Source: Duganella sp. BJB480
GTDB taxonomy: Bacteria; Pseudomonadota; Gammaproteobacteria; Burkholderiales; Burkholderiaceae_D
Assembly: GCA_003416985.1 (NCBI GenBank)
Contig: QVIN01000009.1
Span: 62,001-126,000, forward strand
Length of the DNA: 64,000 nt
Direction of reading: 5' to 3'
In this document: in pieces, positions 23,103 through 32,125 of the stretch
Layout: each line of letters begins with the position of its first letter
Numbering within the stretch: position 1 is the first letter of the stretch
Position numbers and translations under genes: made by a program
The notes under the pieces: generated by a model
Databases searched by the model: none
What the model was told of the DNA's origin: nothing
Seen by the model: only the letters and a program-made list of their open reading frames with translations

Positions 23103-23972
23103 CTACGGCGGCGGCTCCAGCACCGCCTTGATCTCGGCATCGAGCTGCCCGGCCTGCTCGCGGTGCACCAGGTTTTCGATCACCTGGGCCTGCTGTTCGC
23201 GGGTCAGGGCCACGCCCATGTCGCGCTCGGCGGCGTCAATCGCGGCGCCCAGTCCAAGCTCCCGGTCCAGCGACAGCTCGGGCATCTTGCGCAGCGCCTG
23301 CGCCGCCATCCGCTGCGGCGTCACGTCGCCATCCGGCGCCGCCAGCGGCGTCTGCGGCGCCAGTACCGCGTTGGCCGCCGCCGCGAAGCCGCCCACGCAA
23401 TTCTGCTCGCTGTTGAGCGTGTACACGGGCGCATGCTCGAAAGCGCGCAGCGCGCTCGCCTGCTGGGGGCTCAGGTGGGGACCGTTCAAGCGCGTCATCG
23501 GCAAATGCCGCGACGACGACGAGCGCGCCAGCCGCGCTGCCATGCGCGGCGGATCGGCATCGAACGGCCTGGCCTGTTTGGGATAGACCTGGGTACCGAA
23601 ATCGTAGGGCGTGCCGGGCGGGTGTTGCAGCGCGCCGCGCACCCGCCGCGGCGCGGCGTCGGCGCCGGCCTTGCCCGTGGCGCCATGGCCATAGGCCGGC
23701 GCCAGTCCGTGTTCGGTCCGCTCGCGCGCGGTGGTGACGATCTGGATGTGGCCCGGCGTCACGCCGCGCCCCTCCTCTCCGTGCAAGGTGGTGGGCTCGA
23801 CGTCGACGTGATAGCGGCGCCGCGGTATCAGGTTGGCCAGCAACGCCGGGATGCTGCGCTTGGGCGAGGACGGCGGCCGGCGCGGCGAACCGGGCGAGCC
23901 CGGCAGATCGTCCAGCGCCGCGGCGGCATCGGCGATCGACGCGGCCGCGGTATCCCTCAGTTTTTTCAGCAT
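23103..23972 (-). CDS. Putative type III effector, unknown family
   Basis: 289 residues, starting MLKKLRDTAAASIADAAAAL. Residues 20-55 are Pro/Ser/Arg-rich, the middle is disordered, and the last ~100 residues are mostly helical (SLDRELGLGAAIDAAERDMG, QQAQVIENLVHREQAGQLDA). A NSEQNCVGGFAAAANAVL segment contains the only conspicuous cysteine, but I see no matching His/Asp partners. It is the last gene of the operon beginning at 31775; the preceding gene ends 63 bases upstream. The effector role is inferred from operon context and N-terminal composition only. Confidence 0.55.
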   Translation of the reverse strand: MLKKLRDTAAASIADAAAALDDLPGSPGSPRRPPSSPKRSIPALLANLIPRRRYHVDVEPTTLHGEEGRGVTPGHIQIVTTARERTEHGLAPAYGHGATGKAGADAAPRRVRGALQHPPGTPYDFGTQVYPKQARPFDADPPRMAARLARSSSSRHLPMTRLNGPHLSPQQASALRAFEHAPVYTLNSEQNCVGGFAAAANAVLAPQTPLAAPDGDVTPQRMAAQALRKMPELSLDRELGLGAAIDAAERDMGVALTREQQAQVIENLVHREQAGQLDAEIKAVLEPPP

Positions 23973-24035
23973 GAAGCAGTCTCCTGTTGGAAGTCGATGA
24001 CCGGCGACCGCGCATGCCGGTATCGTGACGCGGCG

Positions 24036-25649
24036 CTACGCCGCCGGCGCCCTGGCCTGCTGCGCCTGGATCTTGGGCAACAGCTTGAACCAGATCACCA
24101 CGGCGGCGCTATAGGCCGCCACCGTCGCCACCGTGTTGGCCGCCACCCGCACCGCGTCGCTGTCGGGGGCGATGGCGCGGGCGCCGGCCATGGCCGCCGG
24201 CTGGACCAGCGCGTTGACCACGGTGGCAGCCAGGATGCCGGTGGCGCGTTGCCCCACCTGCGAACCGGCGTGCAATGCCAGCCCGACGCCGGTGCGGCCG
24301 CCGGTAAAGCCATTCCAGCCGGCCCGCAAGCTGTTGACCAGCAGGTCGATCCGGCGGGGATTGCCGCCATCGCCGGCCGCGCCGCCGGCGTGCGGATTGC
24401 GCACCGTGAACAACGGCAGGTCGTACTCCTCGCCGCCGGCCGTCACCCGCACCGTGGTGTGGGCCTTCAGCGCGGCCAGCGCCACGCCGGTGGCCGCTCC
24501 CGCCGCGCCCGAACCCGCCGTGCCCAGCGCGACCCGGGTCAACAACGCCGGCGCCTTGAACTGGCTGGTCGGCGTAGTCAGCGCGGCGCGCAGCGCGTGC
24601 GCCGAGTCGAAGGACAGTACGCCGGCGCCGATGGCGCGCACGCTGTCCAGCGTATAGCGGTCCTGCAGCTGGGCCACGGCGGCGCGCTGGCCCTGGACTT
24701 CGGCCAGTTCGGCCTGGTACCGGGATTCCGGCTTGACCTCGCCCGCCGTCCCGTCCACATACGGCGAGGGATCGGGGTACAGCTGTTCCGGCGGCACTTT
24801 CTGAAACACCCGCGTGCCGCCGGCCAGCGCCTGGGCCGCGCCGCTCAATCCTGGCGCGACCAGCGCCTGGCCGACCACGCTGCTGATCCCGCCCGCCAGC
24901 GCACCGGCGGCCGTGCCGGCGAATGAACGCGCCATCGCCGTCTTCAACGACACCGGCGGCGCCGGCGTCGGCGTGTGCAGGCCGGTCAGATGGTCGCCGG
25001 CCATCCCGGTCATGGCGGCGATGGCGCCCTGTTCGCCGCCGGTGCGGCCGGCGCCGAACGTGGTGGAGGTGTTGGCCCCGATGCCGAGCGCCTCCAGCGC
25101 GCCGGCGCTGACGGCGCCCAGGCGGTCGCTGTAGCCGCGCAGTTGCTGGTGGCCATCGAGCTGGATGGCGCGTACCCCGGCGCGGGCGGCGGCCTGCTCC
25201 GGCGTGACCGGCGCCCTCGCCCGCGACGAACTGGCGTGGCGGGACAGGGCGGACAGGCTGGCGCTGTCGGAACGGCGCGGCGGACTGACGCCGCCGCTCC
25301 CCGGCGCCGCGCCCGAGCGGATGTTGGCGACCATGCTGCGCCACGAACCGAAGCGGCTGGAGCGGCCCGTCACGCCGGCGGCGCCCGAACCCGCCTCGGA
25401 CGCGTCCGAGCGCATGGACGAACCCAGCAGCGAGCGGCTGATCGAGCGCGGTGGACTGCCGATCTCCGGCGCGGACTCGGGCAAGATGTCGATCACGGCG
25501 GCGTCCGGGCGCGGCGCCTGGGTCAGGCCGGCCAACTGCGGCGGGCGCTGGCGGCGCGGCGCCGACGGCGCGGCGGGCTCGCCGCCCACGGCCGCCATCG
25601 GAACGGCCGCGTCCGGCGGCGCGGCGTGGCTGCCGCTGATCTTCGTCAT
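24036..25649 (-). CDS. Type III effector candidate with shared N-terminal secretion module
   Basis: 537 residues. The first ~85 residues (TKISGSH, APRRQRPPQLAGL, LLGSSMRSDASEAGSG) align with those of the 1086-residue protein at 28515-31775, so both use the same type III/chaperone-binding module. The C-terminal two thirds contain long Ala/Gly/Val-rich helices (GAGVLSFDSAHALRAALT, ATGILAATVVNALVQPAAMA, TVATVAAYSAAVVIWFKLL) that could insert into membranes. Its ATG overlaps the stop of a CesT-type chaperone gene by ATGA, so that chaperone is its likely partner. Enzymatic function not recognised. Confidence 0.65.
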   Translation of the reverse strand: MTKISGSHAAPPDAAVPMAAVGGEPAAPSAPRRQRPPQLAGLTQAPRPDAAVIDILPESAPEIGSPPRSISRSLLGSSMRSDASEAGSGAAGVTGRSSRFGSWRSMVANIRSGAAPGSGGVSPPRRSDSASLSALSRHASSSRARAPVTPEQAAARAGVRAIQLDGHQQLRGYSDRLGAVSAGALEALGIGANTSTTFGAGRTGGEQGAIAAMTGMAGDHLTGLHTPTPAPPVSLKTAMARSFAGTAAGALAGGISSVVGQALVAPGLSGAAQALAGGTRVFQKVPPEQLYPDPSPYVDGTAGEVKPESRYQAELAEVQGQRAAVAQLQDRYTLDSVRAIGAGVLSFDSAHALRAALTTPTSQFKAPALLTRVALGTAGSGAAGAATGVALAALKAHTTVRVTAGGEEYDLPLFTVRNPHAGGAAGDGGNPRRIDLLVNSLRAGWNGFTGGRTGVGLALHAGSQVGQRATGILAATVVNALVQPAAMAGARAIAPDSDAVRVAANTVATVAAYSAAVVIWFKLLPKIQAQQARAPAA

Positions 25650-26101
25650 GGCGCTCCCCGCTGCCGCAAGGGCGCCGCCAGCTGCGCCAGCCCTTCGCCG
25701 GCGGCCGCGGCCACCGCCGCGATCTGCTGCAGCTTGCGCGCCAGTTGAGCGCCGTCGGTCGCGGCCAGCCGGGCCGGATGCATCACCATCAGTTCGCTCT
25801 CGGCGGTGAGGCCGAAGGCGCAGCCGGCCGCCAGCAAGTTGGGCAGGTTGGCTTGCAGCAGCCGCAGCATGGCGCCGGATGTCAGTCCCGGCGCCGCCTG
25901 CACGGTGGCAGCCACCACCAGGTCATACTCGGTCGCGCCGTCTTCAGGCAGCGCCACCACCGTCACGATCTGTCCGTCGATATCCACGGCGCCGCTGGTT
26001 GCCACCTGGGCGGCCGTCTGGTCGTCTAGGCCCAGGCACAAGGCGGCCTGCCGCAGCAGGGGCGGCAGCGCCCCCGCCGATGTCGCGGTATGGTTCATCA
26101 T
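25646..26101 (-). CDS. Class I (CesT-like) type III secretion chaperone
   Basis: 151 residues, small and acidic, with the CesT alpha-beta-beta-beta-alpha-beta-beta-alpha pattern: LPPLLRQAALCLGL, then strands GAVDIDGQIVTVVALPE and EYDLVVAATVQA, then LLRLLQANLPNLLAAGCAFG and ELMVMHPARLAATDGAQLAR. Such proteins dimerise, bind the N-terminal 50-100 residues of effectors and pass them to the SctN ATPase. Start and stop overlap the transglycosylase gene before it and the effector gene after it. The shared N-terminal module of two effectors in this operon suggests it may serve both. Confidence 0.7.
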   Translation of the reverse strand: MMNHTATSAGALPPLLRQAALCLGLDDQTAAQVATSGAVDIDGQIVTVVALPEDGATEYDLVVAATVQAAPGLTSGAMLRLLQANLPNLLAAGCAFGLTAESELMVMHPARLAATDGAQLARKLQQIAAVAAAAGEGLAQLAAPLRQRGAP

Positions 26102-26952
26102 GCCTCCAATCTACCTGGGCGCAGCACCGCAGGATTCTTCATTTCCGCGTCGATCTTCGCCAGATAGCTGGCGCCGGACGCATTGCCCGGGTCGGCGTTG
26201 CCGGAGACGTAGTAGGACAGGCCCTGCCGCAGGCCGCCATGGTCGGCGACACGCTGGGCCAGATTGGACGCGGCCATGCGCAATTGCACGGTCACGCTGT
26301 GCTCGTACTGGCCGGTGGTGACGATCTGGCTGCCCACGCGGGTGTTGCCGGGGCCGCCATCGGACCATGCGCGGCCATCCAGGTATTTCCTGGAAATCTG
26401 TCCCAGGCCGATCGAGGTATTATTGTCGGAGGCGCGGTCCAGATCGCCTTCCTGGTGCATGGCCTTCTGGTAACCCTGCGTGAAGGCGCCCGATTCCACC
26501 TGCAGCTGCGCGCGAAACGCGCCGGGATCCAGTCCATATTCCCTGGCGGTGGCGTCCGCCGCCCGGCCGAAGTCGCCCTCCGTCTTGATCTGCGCGTCCC
26601 GCGCCGGTTCATCGCCACGGATGACGGGCAGGAACCGGGGTTGAGTCCGGGTGGCGGCCTCGCTCACGCTGGACGCCCCGGGAACGGCGGCCGCGCCGGC
26701 CGCGGGGGGCGCGGCCGCCTTGATCGATGGCGATGACGACGTATCCTGCTTGCAGCGGGCCGCCATGTTCTGGAAGTGCCGCTCCAGCTGATGCGCTATC
26801 CCGGGCGCCGGCGCTGCGCCTGGCGCGCTCGCGGATGCGTCAAGCGCATCATGGGCCGCGCGGGTCTTGTGCGCCGTGGCGTGATGATGGTGGCCATGGT
26901 GGTGATGGCCATGATGATGGTGCGGTGGTCCCGAAACCTTGTGATCTGACAT
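26098..26952 (-). CDS. T3SS-associated lytic transglycosylase with histidine-rich N-terminus
   Basis: 284 residues. Residues 11-28 hold repeated HHHH clusters, 30-125 are disordered, and 126-284 form a goose-lysozyme/Slt-like domain: TAREYGLDPGAFRAQLQVES (catalytic Glu153), NNTSIGLGQISRKYLDG and YYVSGNADPGNASGASYLAKI. No Sec signal is present, so it is probably exported through the T3SS, as some HopAJ/HopP-type transglycosylases are, to open peptidoglycan or to act with the pilus. First of three genes linked by ATGA overlaps (chaperone and effector follow). The His-rich start parallels the pectate lyase at 18238-19407. Confidence 0.75.
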   Translation of the reverse strand: MSDHKVSGPPHHHHGHHHHGHHHHATAHKTRAAHDALDASASAPGAAPAPGIAHQLERHFQNMAARCKQDTSSSPSIKAAAPPAAGAAAVPGASSVSEAATRTQPRFLPVIRGDEPARDAQIKTEGDFGRAADATAREYGLDPGAFRAQLQVESGAFTQGYQKAMHQEGDLDRASDNNTSIGLGQISRKYLDGRAWSDGGPGNTRVGSQIVTTGQYEHSVTVQLRMAASNLAQRVADHGGLRQGLSYYVSGNADPGNASGASYLAKIDAEMKNPAVLRPGRLEA

Positions 26953-26998
26953 GATGCGCCTTGCGGTAACGTTATTGAAGAAGTGAACTGCGCGCGAC

Positions 26999-28414
26999 CT
27001 AACGCACGCCCAATTTTTTCAGCATCGAGGCAACGCCGCCTGGCTGCGCCACCCGGCTGGGTTGCTTCGGGTCGTAGCCGCTCTTTTTCAGCGCATCCTT
27101 CATCAACGCCGACATCGGCCGCTTGTCGCCGCTCAGTTTGGCGGTGACGGCGGCGGCGACGAACGGCCTGCGGCTTTCAAACTGGCTGGTCGAGTCGCCC
27201 GGCCTGGTCTCGGCATAGGAAACAGCGCCATTCAAGGGCTCCATGCCCGGCGGCGCCGCCGGGCGATCCGGCATCGGCAAGCCATGCGCGATCTGGTCGG
27301 CCAGCAGCTGCGCATCTTTCACCTTGACGGCGTTCTTCGCTCCCAGATAGACCACGGCGTCGTCGACGCGGCGGCCGATCTGGCCGAAATTGGGCAGTTT
27401 GAATTCCTTGATATCGACATGCTTGCTGGTGGCCTCATGTATCCTGCCGATATACGAGGGCGCGCTGGCCGCCGTGAAATTGACCGTCAGGCGGCCGGCC
27501 GGGCCCTGCAGGTTGGATGGAGGCGCGCCGGTTTCCAGGTATTCCGAGCGCTGCCCCACGTACTGGAAATCGCGCGCGGATTTGCGCTGCTGCCCCTGCC
27601 GCGGCGCGGTCTTGGGATACTTCTGGAACACCCGCTCCGGCCGGTCCGTCGTCATCGCCCCGGTCACCGAGAGGCCCGATTTTCGGACCATGGCGCTGTT
27701 GCCAAGCTCGGTCAAGGTATGGAATGCCTTGACCAGATTGCTGGTGCGCAGGTCGCCGGTGCTCCGTCCCGACGCATTGCTGGCCGGCTTGGCATAGGTC
27801 TGCCTGGTCAGTTCGGGACTGCGCCAATGCTTGTACAGATGCTTGGACGCCTGTCCCAAGTACTGCTTCGCCATCGCCGGATCCGGGTGGCTGCTGACCA
27901 CGCGCTCGGTGCGCCTGGCCCATTGCTCCATCGACGTCCGCGCATAGTCCTTGGCGGCCGGCGCCCCGGCTTGCGCCAGGCCGGCCTGCACTTCCGCGAT
28001 CTCGCGCCGCAGCGCCACCGTGACGTCGGTGTAGCCGTGGGCGCTGTCGCCGCGTTTGCGCGGGATCAGCGTGGCCGCGGTGGTCGGCTCGTGCGGCAAG
28101 GTGACGCCTTGCAGCGGCTGGAGCGCCGCGCGCCCGCGCTGCAACTGGGCGGCGCTCGGCAACGCCCGCCTCGCGGTTTCCCGGCCGATGTTGTCGCCAG
28201 CCTGCTCCAGCGCGTTGCCGGGCCGTTCGCGCCCCGCCGTTTGCCGGGTCAGGCGTGGTCCGCCGCCGGCCGCCGGCGGGCGGGCCAGGCCGGATAAGGG
28301 GCCGGTCAGCTGTTTGGCCGGCGTCGACAGACGCGGACGCTCCTGCGGTATGTCCCGGTGCGGCTCGCTTGGGTGGGAGGGCGAGGCTGGCATGTGGAAG
28401 CGGATTTTGTGCAT
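26999..28414 (-). CDS. Putative type III effector, unknown family
   Basis: 471 residues from MHKIRFHMPASPSHPSEPHR. Pro/Arg/Gln-rich and disordered to about residue 100, then a mixed alpha/beta region (VTVALRREIAEVQAGLAQAG, YARTSMEQWARRTERVV, RLTVNFTAASAPSYIGRIHE, DDAVVYLGAKNAVKVKDAQL). I do not recognise the fold or a catalytic motif. It lies 100 bases after the 1086-residue effector candidate and 46 bases before the transglycosylase, in the same direction, with no hrpII box of its own, so it is read as part of one operon. Confidence 0.55.
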   Translation of the reverse strand: MHKIRFHMPASPSHPSEPHRDIPQERPRLSTPAKQLTGPLSGLARPPAAGGGPRLTRQTAGRERPGNALEQAGDNIGRETARRALPSAAQLQRGRAALQPLQGVTLPHEPTTAATLIPRKRGDSAHGYTDVTVALRREIAEVQAGLAQAGAPAAKDYARTSMEQWARRTERVVSSHPDPAMAKQYLGQASKHLYKHWRSPELTRQTYAKPASNASGRSTGDLRTSNLVKAFHTLTELGNSAMVRKSGLSVTGAMTTDRPERVFQKYPKTAPRQGQQRKSARDFQYVGQRSEYLETGAPPSNLQGPAGRLTVNFTAASAPSYIGRIHEATSKHVDIKEFKLPNFGQIGRRVDDAVVYLGAKNAVKVKDAQLLADQIAHGLPMPDRPAAPPGMEPLNGAVSYAETRPGDSTSQFESRRPFVAAAVTAKLSGDKRPMSALMKDALKKSGYDPKQPSRVAQPGGVASMLKKLGVR

Positions 28415-28514
28415 GTTGACGTCTCGTTGGAGAGAGTGCCCAGTGTAGGTAAGCGGGAGGCCCGCGCGGCGGCGCAATACGCTGCGATGTCGCGCGGAAC
28501 GAAATCCGGCGGGT

Positions 28515-31500
28515 TCAGGCCGGCCGGTCCGCCACCAAAACGCTGAGCTGGCGGGCGTGGCTCATCTCGGTGCTGCGCTGGGCGCCGGCAAAGAAGGACG
28601 CGCCCACCGTGCGCTGGGTCGAGTTGCTTTCCAGCGTGTACAGGAAGCGGCAGTCCCAGCTGGAGTCGGCCTGCAGCAGCGCCGCCTTCTTTTGCTGCAA
28701 CGCGGCCAACTGCGCGCTGTCGCCGGCATGGCCGCCCGCGCCCAATTCCTCGATGGCGTCGTCGCAGTGGTTGAGCGCCGCCGCCGCCGGGTGGGTCAGC
28801 CACTGGCGTTCGGCGAACAGCTGCTTGCCCGACACCGCGTCCAGCTTGGCCTGGGTCAGGTATTCGTCCAGCTTGGCCGCCGCCGCCTCGGGCGCGCCGC
28901 CCAGCGCGGCGATCCACTGCGGCCGCCGGCTGTCGACGTAGTGGACGAATTTTTTCGCGCTGAGAAATTCGGTATCGCGGAAGGTCAGGTCCGGGTCGAG
29001 CCGGCCGGCCTCGGAGGTCAGGCGCAGCGTGACGCCGGCCTGGGTCTGCAGCATGGTGCAGGCCTTGCCCACCAGCGGCGCATTGGGCAGCACCTCGGAC
29101 TTGATATGGCCGGTTTCGCCGCTGAAATTGCCTTGCGGCGGCAGCCCCGCCACCAGCGAGGCCGACGCCGCCACGGCGCTGCCGCTGTTGTGGTTGATCT
29201 GCTCCAGCGTCTGCTTGCCGCCGGTCTCGTGGCGCTGCGTCCGCGCCCGCCACACCTTGGTCGCGCCGGCGCCGGCCAGCGGCCCGACCTTGTAATGGTC
29301 GAGGATGGCGCGCGCCCCGCCCGAGATGCCGACGCCGCTCCACACGGTGCTGGCGCGGGCGGTGTCGAGCCAGTTGATCGACAGGTCGGCGTCCTTGTAA
29401 AATTTGTCGGCCAACTCGGCCCACATGGTTTGCGGACTGGCGCCGGCCTGGCCCGGCCGCGCCGTGTCGAGCACGTCGATCAGCTTGGCGCGCCAGGTTT
29501 CCATGCCGTTCGTCTCGGCCGGGCCCGGCGTCTTGAAGCGCATGCGCGTCATCACGCCGCGCGGGGCCGCGCTGTCGTGGGCATACACCAGCGCCTGCAC
29601 CGAGCCGGCCAGCATCAGCGATTCATGCCAGACCAGGCCGCCAATGGCGCTGGCGCCGACGTGGCTGGCGTGGCGCCGGTCGGAGCCGATGAACAGGCTG
29701 CCCGAGCTGGCCGAGGAGCCGACGTTGACGATGGCGTGCCGGCCGTGCAAATACTTCACTTCCGGCGCCACCATCGCCACCGGCACGCCCAGCTTGCCGA
29801 CCGCCGCCGCCAGCGACGCGGCCAGGTTGCCGTTGATGCCGAACACGCCGCCGTCGGACAGGCGCACATCGTAGGTGCGGCGCACCTGTTCGACCACGCC
29901 CTTCAGTCCGCTCATCAGGCTGTCCGCCGTGCGCGGCGCTGCCGCCGCCGGCTCGAATTTCTTCATTTTGGCGATCGCCTCGGCATGGCCGGCGGGACGC
30001 AGCTCCGGCGCCAGCCGGGCCACCCAGTCGCCCAGCGTGGCGGCGCTCAGCGGCGCCTTGCGCATCGCCTGGTAGGTGGCGCTGGCGCGCACGGCGGCCG
30101 GCGTCATGCCCAGCTGGGCGGCCGCCTGCTTGACCATCTGGCGCCGCATGCCGCGATCGACGCGGGAGCCCGGCTGCCAGCCGTCCTGGGCGATCGCCTG
30201 GTGCCAGCACTGCAGCGCGGCGCCCCGCAGCGCGTGGCCGAGCGCGTCGGCGCCGGCGTCGGACGACTGCGCCAGGGCCTGGAAGTGCTGCGCCATATCG
30301 GGGATCGCATGCAGTTCGCGCAAGTCGTCGTCGGGATGGCGCAGCTCGGCGCCGCCGGTGCCGAAGGCCAGCGCCGACAGCGGCGATTTGCGGAAGCCGA
30401 AGGCGTTCGCCAGCCAGCTGGACGGCGTGCTGGCGCTGGCGCGCTGGGCATAGGTGCCCAGCTTGAACATGCGCGCCTGGGTGCGCGCCAGATCGGAGTG
30501 CGGGCCGGCCTCGGTGTAGCCGTTGCGCCACGCCAGATAAGCCTGGCGCTGCGCCGGCGGCGGCGTGGCGCCGGCGTCGGCGCGCAACGTCGCGGCGCAC
30601 AGCAGGGCGTTGGCCGCCAGCGCCACCGAAGGCGGCGTGCCGGGCGCGGCCGCCAGTTGCGCCGCCCGGCCGACCACGTCGGCCAACGATTGCGGCGCCG
30701 GCGTCTGCGCCGGCCAGTGCGCGATCAGCTGGTTGGCCGCGCGCAGGCTGTGGAGCACGGCGTCGGCGCCGATCTCCGCCGCCACCGGCTCGGCCGCCCC
30801 GGCCGCCGGCGCCAGCGCCATCAGGGTCGCCAGGCCGCGCGGCGTGCGCGCCAGTTCGCGCGCCGCGTGGAAGGCATCGCCGCTGGTGGCCGCGCCGGCG
30901 CCGCCCGCCCGCAGCGTCGTCAGCGCCGCGGCGGCGCGCTGCGGATCGCCGCCGCTGACGGCCGCCAGCACCCGTCCCAATTGCAGCGGCCGCACGTAGC
31001 GCAATTCCGCGCTGCCGGCGTCCGGCAACGCGCACTCGACAAGCAGCCGATGCGCCAGGTCGGCCGCGTCGGCGCGCAGGAACATCGCGTCCAGGTGGCC
31101 GGTATGTGGCTGCGCCGCGGCGAACATGGCGCAGATGGCCTGGTGCGCCTCGGCGGGCTGGGCCAGCAGCGTGCAGGCGGTCGCGGCGCGGCTTGGCTTG
31201 CCGGCGAAAATGACGGCGGTGCCGGCGACCTTGCCGCGGATTTCCTGCGCGGTCGCGGCGTTCGCCTTGGGCCGGTGCAGATTGGCCGGGGTGACGGTCG
31301 CCTTGGCGCGCGCCGTGGTTGGCGCGAGTTCGGCGATCGAGCCGAAGGGGCCGATGGTCAAGGCGCCTTCCCGCACCGCCAGCTTGCGGCGCAGCTTGTT
31401 CCAGATGCCGCCCATCTCGCGCGTGGGCGCCGCCGGCGCTGCCTGCGGATTGGGCGCCGGGACGCCGCGGTTGGACAGGCTGGATGCGCTGAAACGGTCC

Positions 31501-31775
31501 GAACCGAACACGGCGGCATCGGAACGCCAGGAGGCGCCGAGCAGCGCACCGCTGGGCGAGTGCAGGGGGCTGATGCCGCCCCAGATCTCGACGCCGCCGT
31601 CGGACGGCGTGCCCGGCGCCGGCGCGCGGCCCAGTCCTTCCAGTTGCGGCGACCGGCTGCGGCGTGGCGCGGCGCCCGACGCCGGTGGCGCCGCGGACGT
31701 GGACGTGGACGGCGGCTGGGCCGCAGTCGATGGCGCGAGGAGGTCTGCCGCGCCGCTGATTTTGGTGATAGCCAT
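28515..31775 (-). CDS. Large (1086-residue) type III effector candidate
   Basis: Starts MAITKISGAADLLAP. Residues 1-90 share the module APRRSRSPQLEGL...LLGASWRSDA with the effector at 24036-25649. The rest is Ala-rich and largely helical to about 700, then a more globular part with HESLMLAGSVQALVYAH, GMETWRAKLIDVLDTARPGQ, VWSGVGISGGARAILDHYKV and NHNSGSAVAASASLVAGLPP. Size and composition recall the large repeat-type effectors of Ralstonia (AWR or HopR classes), but I cannot assign one. It is the first gene of the operon to 23103. A one-mismatch hrpII box lies upstream. Confidence 0.65.
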   Translation of the reverse strand: MAITKISGAADLLAPSTAAQPPSTSTSAAPPASGAAPRRSRSPQLEGLGRAPAPGTPSDGGVEIWGGISPLHSPSGALLGASWRSDAAVFGSDRFSASSLSNRGVPAPNPQAAPAAPTREMGGIWNKLRRKLAVREGALTIGPFGSIAELAPTTARAKATVTPANLHRPKANAATAQEIRGKVAGTAVIFAGKPSRAATACTLLAQPAEAHQAICAMFAAAQPHTGHLDAMFLRADAADLAHRLLVECALPDAGSAELRYVRPLQLGRVLAAVSGGDPQRAAAALTTLRAGGAGAATSGDAFHAARELARTPRGLATLMALAPAAGAAEPVAAEIGADAVLHSLRAANQLIAHWPAQTPAPQSLADVVGRAAQLAAAPGTPPSVALAANALLCAATLRADAGATPPPAQRQAYLAWRNGYTEAGPHSDLARTQARMFKLGTYAQRASASTPSSWLANAFGFRKSPLSALAFGTGGAELRHPDDDLRELHAIPDMAQHFQALAQSSDAGADALGHALRGAALQCWHQAIAQDGWQPGSRVDRGMRRQMVKQAAAQLGMTPAAVRASATYQAMRKAPLSAATLGDWVARLAPELRPAGHAEAIAKMKKFEPAAAAPRTADSLMSGLKGVVEQVRRTYDVRLSDGGVFGINGNLAASLAAAVGKLGVPVAMVAPEVKYLHGRHAIVNVGSSASSGSLFIGSDRRHASHVGASAIGGLVWHESLMLAGSVQALVYAHDSAAPRGVMTRMRFKTPGPAETNGMETWRAKLIDVLDTARPGQAGASPQTMWAELADKFYKDADLSINWLDTARASTVWSGVGISGGARAILDHYKVGPLAGAGATKVWRARTQRHETGGKQTLEQINHNSGSAVAASASLVAGLPPQGNFSGETGHIKSEVLPNAPLVGKACTMLQTQAGVTLRLTSEAGRLDPDLTFRDTEFLSAKKFVHYVDSRRPQWIAALGGAPEAAAAKLDEYLTQAKLDAVSGKQLFAERQWLTHPAAAALNHCDDAIEELGAGGHAGDSAQLAALQQKKAALLQADSSWDCRFLYTLESNSTQRTVGASFFAGAQRSTEMSHARQLSVLVADRPA

Positions 31776-31841
31776 ATCTATGCAGTCCTTCACTCTTGGT
31801 AACGACACGCAAACGACGCGTTGTACGCGCCTCTGCTTATC

Positions 31842-31903
31842 AGTGTCCGACCAGCGCCACGGCCCCGCCGGCAAAAAAACGCAGCCAGCGCTCGCCGACC
31901 GAA
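31842..31903 (-). promoter_or_regulatory. Near-consensus hrpII box for the six-gene effector operon
   Basis: TTCG-N16-TGCG on the minus strand (31903-31880), one mismatch in the second half-site, followed after 32 bases by GACACT (31847-31842). It is 105 bases before the start at 31775, the same distance as the exact boxes elsewhere in the window, which is why it is reported. Confidence 0.5.
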
Positions 31904-32012
31904 GCATTGCCGCGCGCACCGTTGGCAGCAGCGGCGCATGCCACTAGCATGGACTCACAATTGCGGCCCGCGTACGGCCGCCGCCGCGCCGTCCGCCGGG
32001 ATGGCATGGCGC

Positions 32013-32073
32013 TTCGTTTCCGCGCCGCTTGCTTCGCCTGCTGGCCGGGGTGCCCCGGATGGTTTCCTACACT
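32013..32073 (+). promoter_or_regulatory. hrpII/PIP-box promoter for the cyclase-racemase effector
   Basis: Exact TTCG-N16-TTCG at 32013-32036, then TACACT at 32068-32073 after 31 bases. The ATG is 90 bases from the box end. Strong match to the HrpB-regulated promoter layout. Confidence 0.87.
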
Positions 32074-32125
32074 GGACTTCAGCGCAGCACACCATCCCAC
32101 TATTGTTTAACCTTAGGAGCACTTC

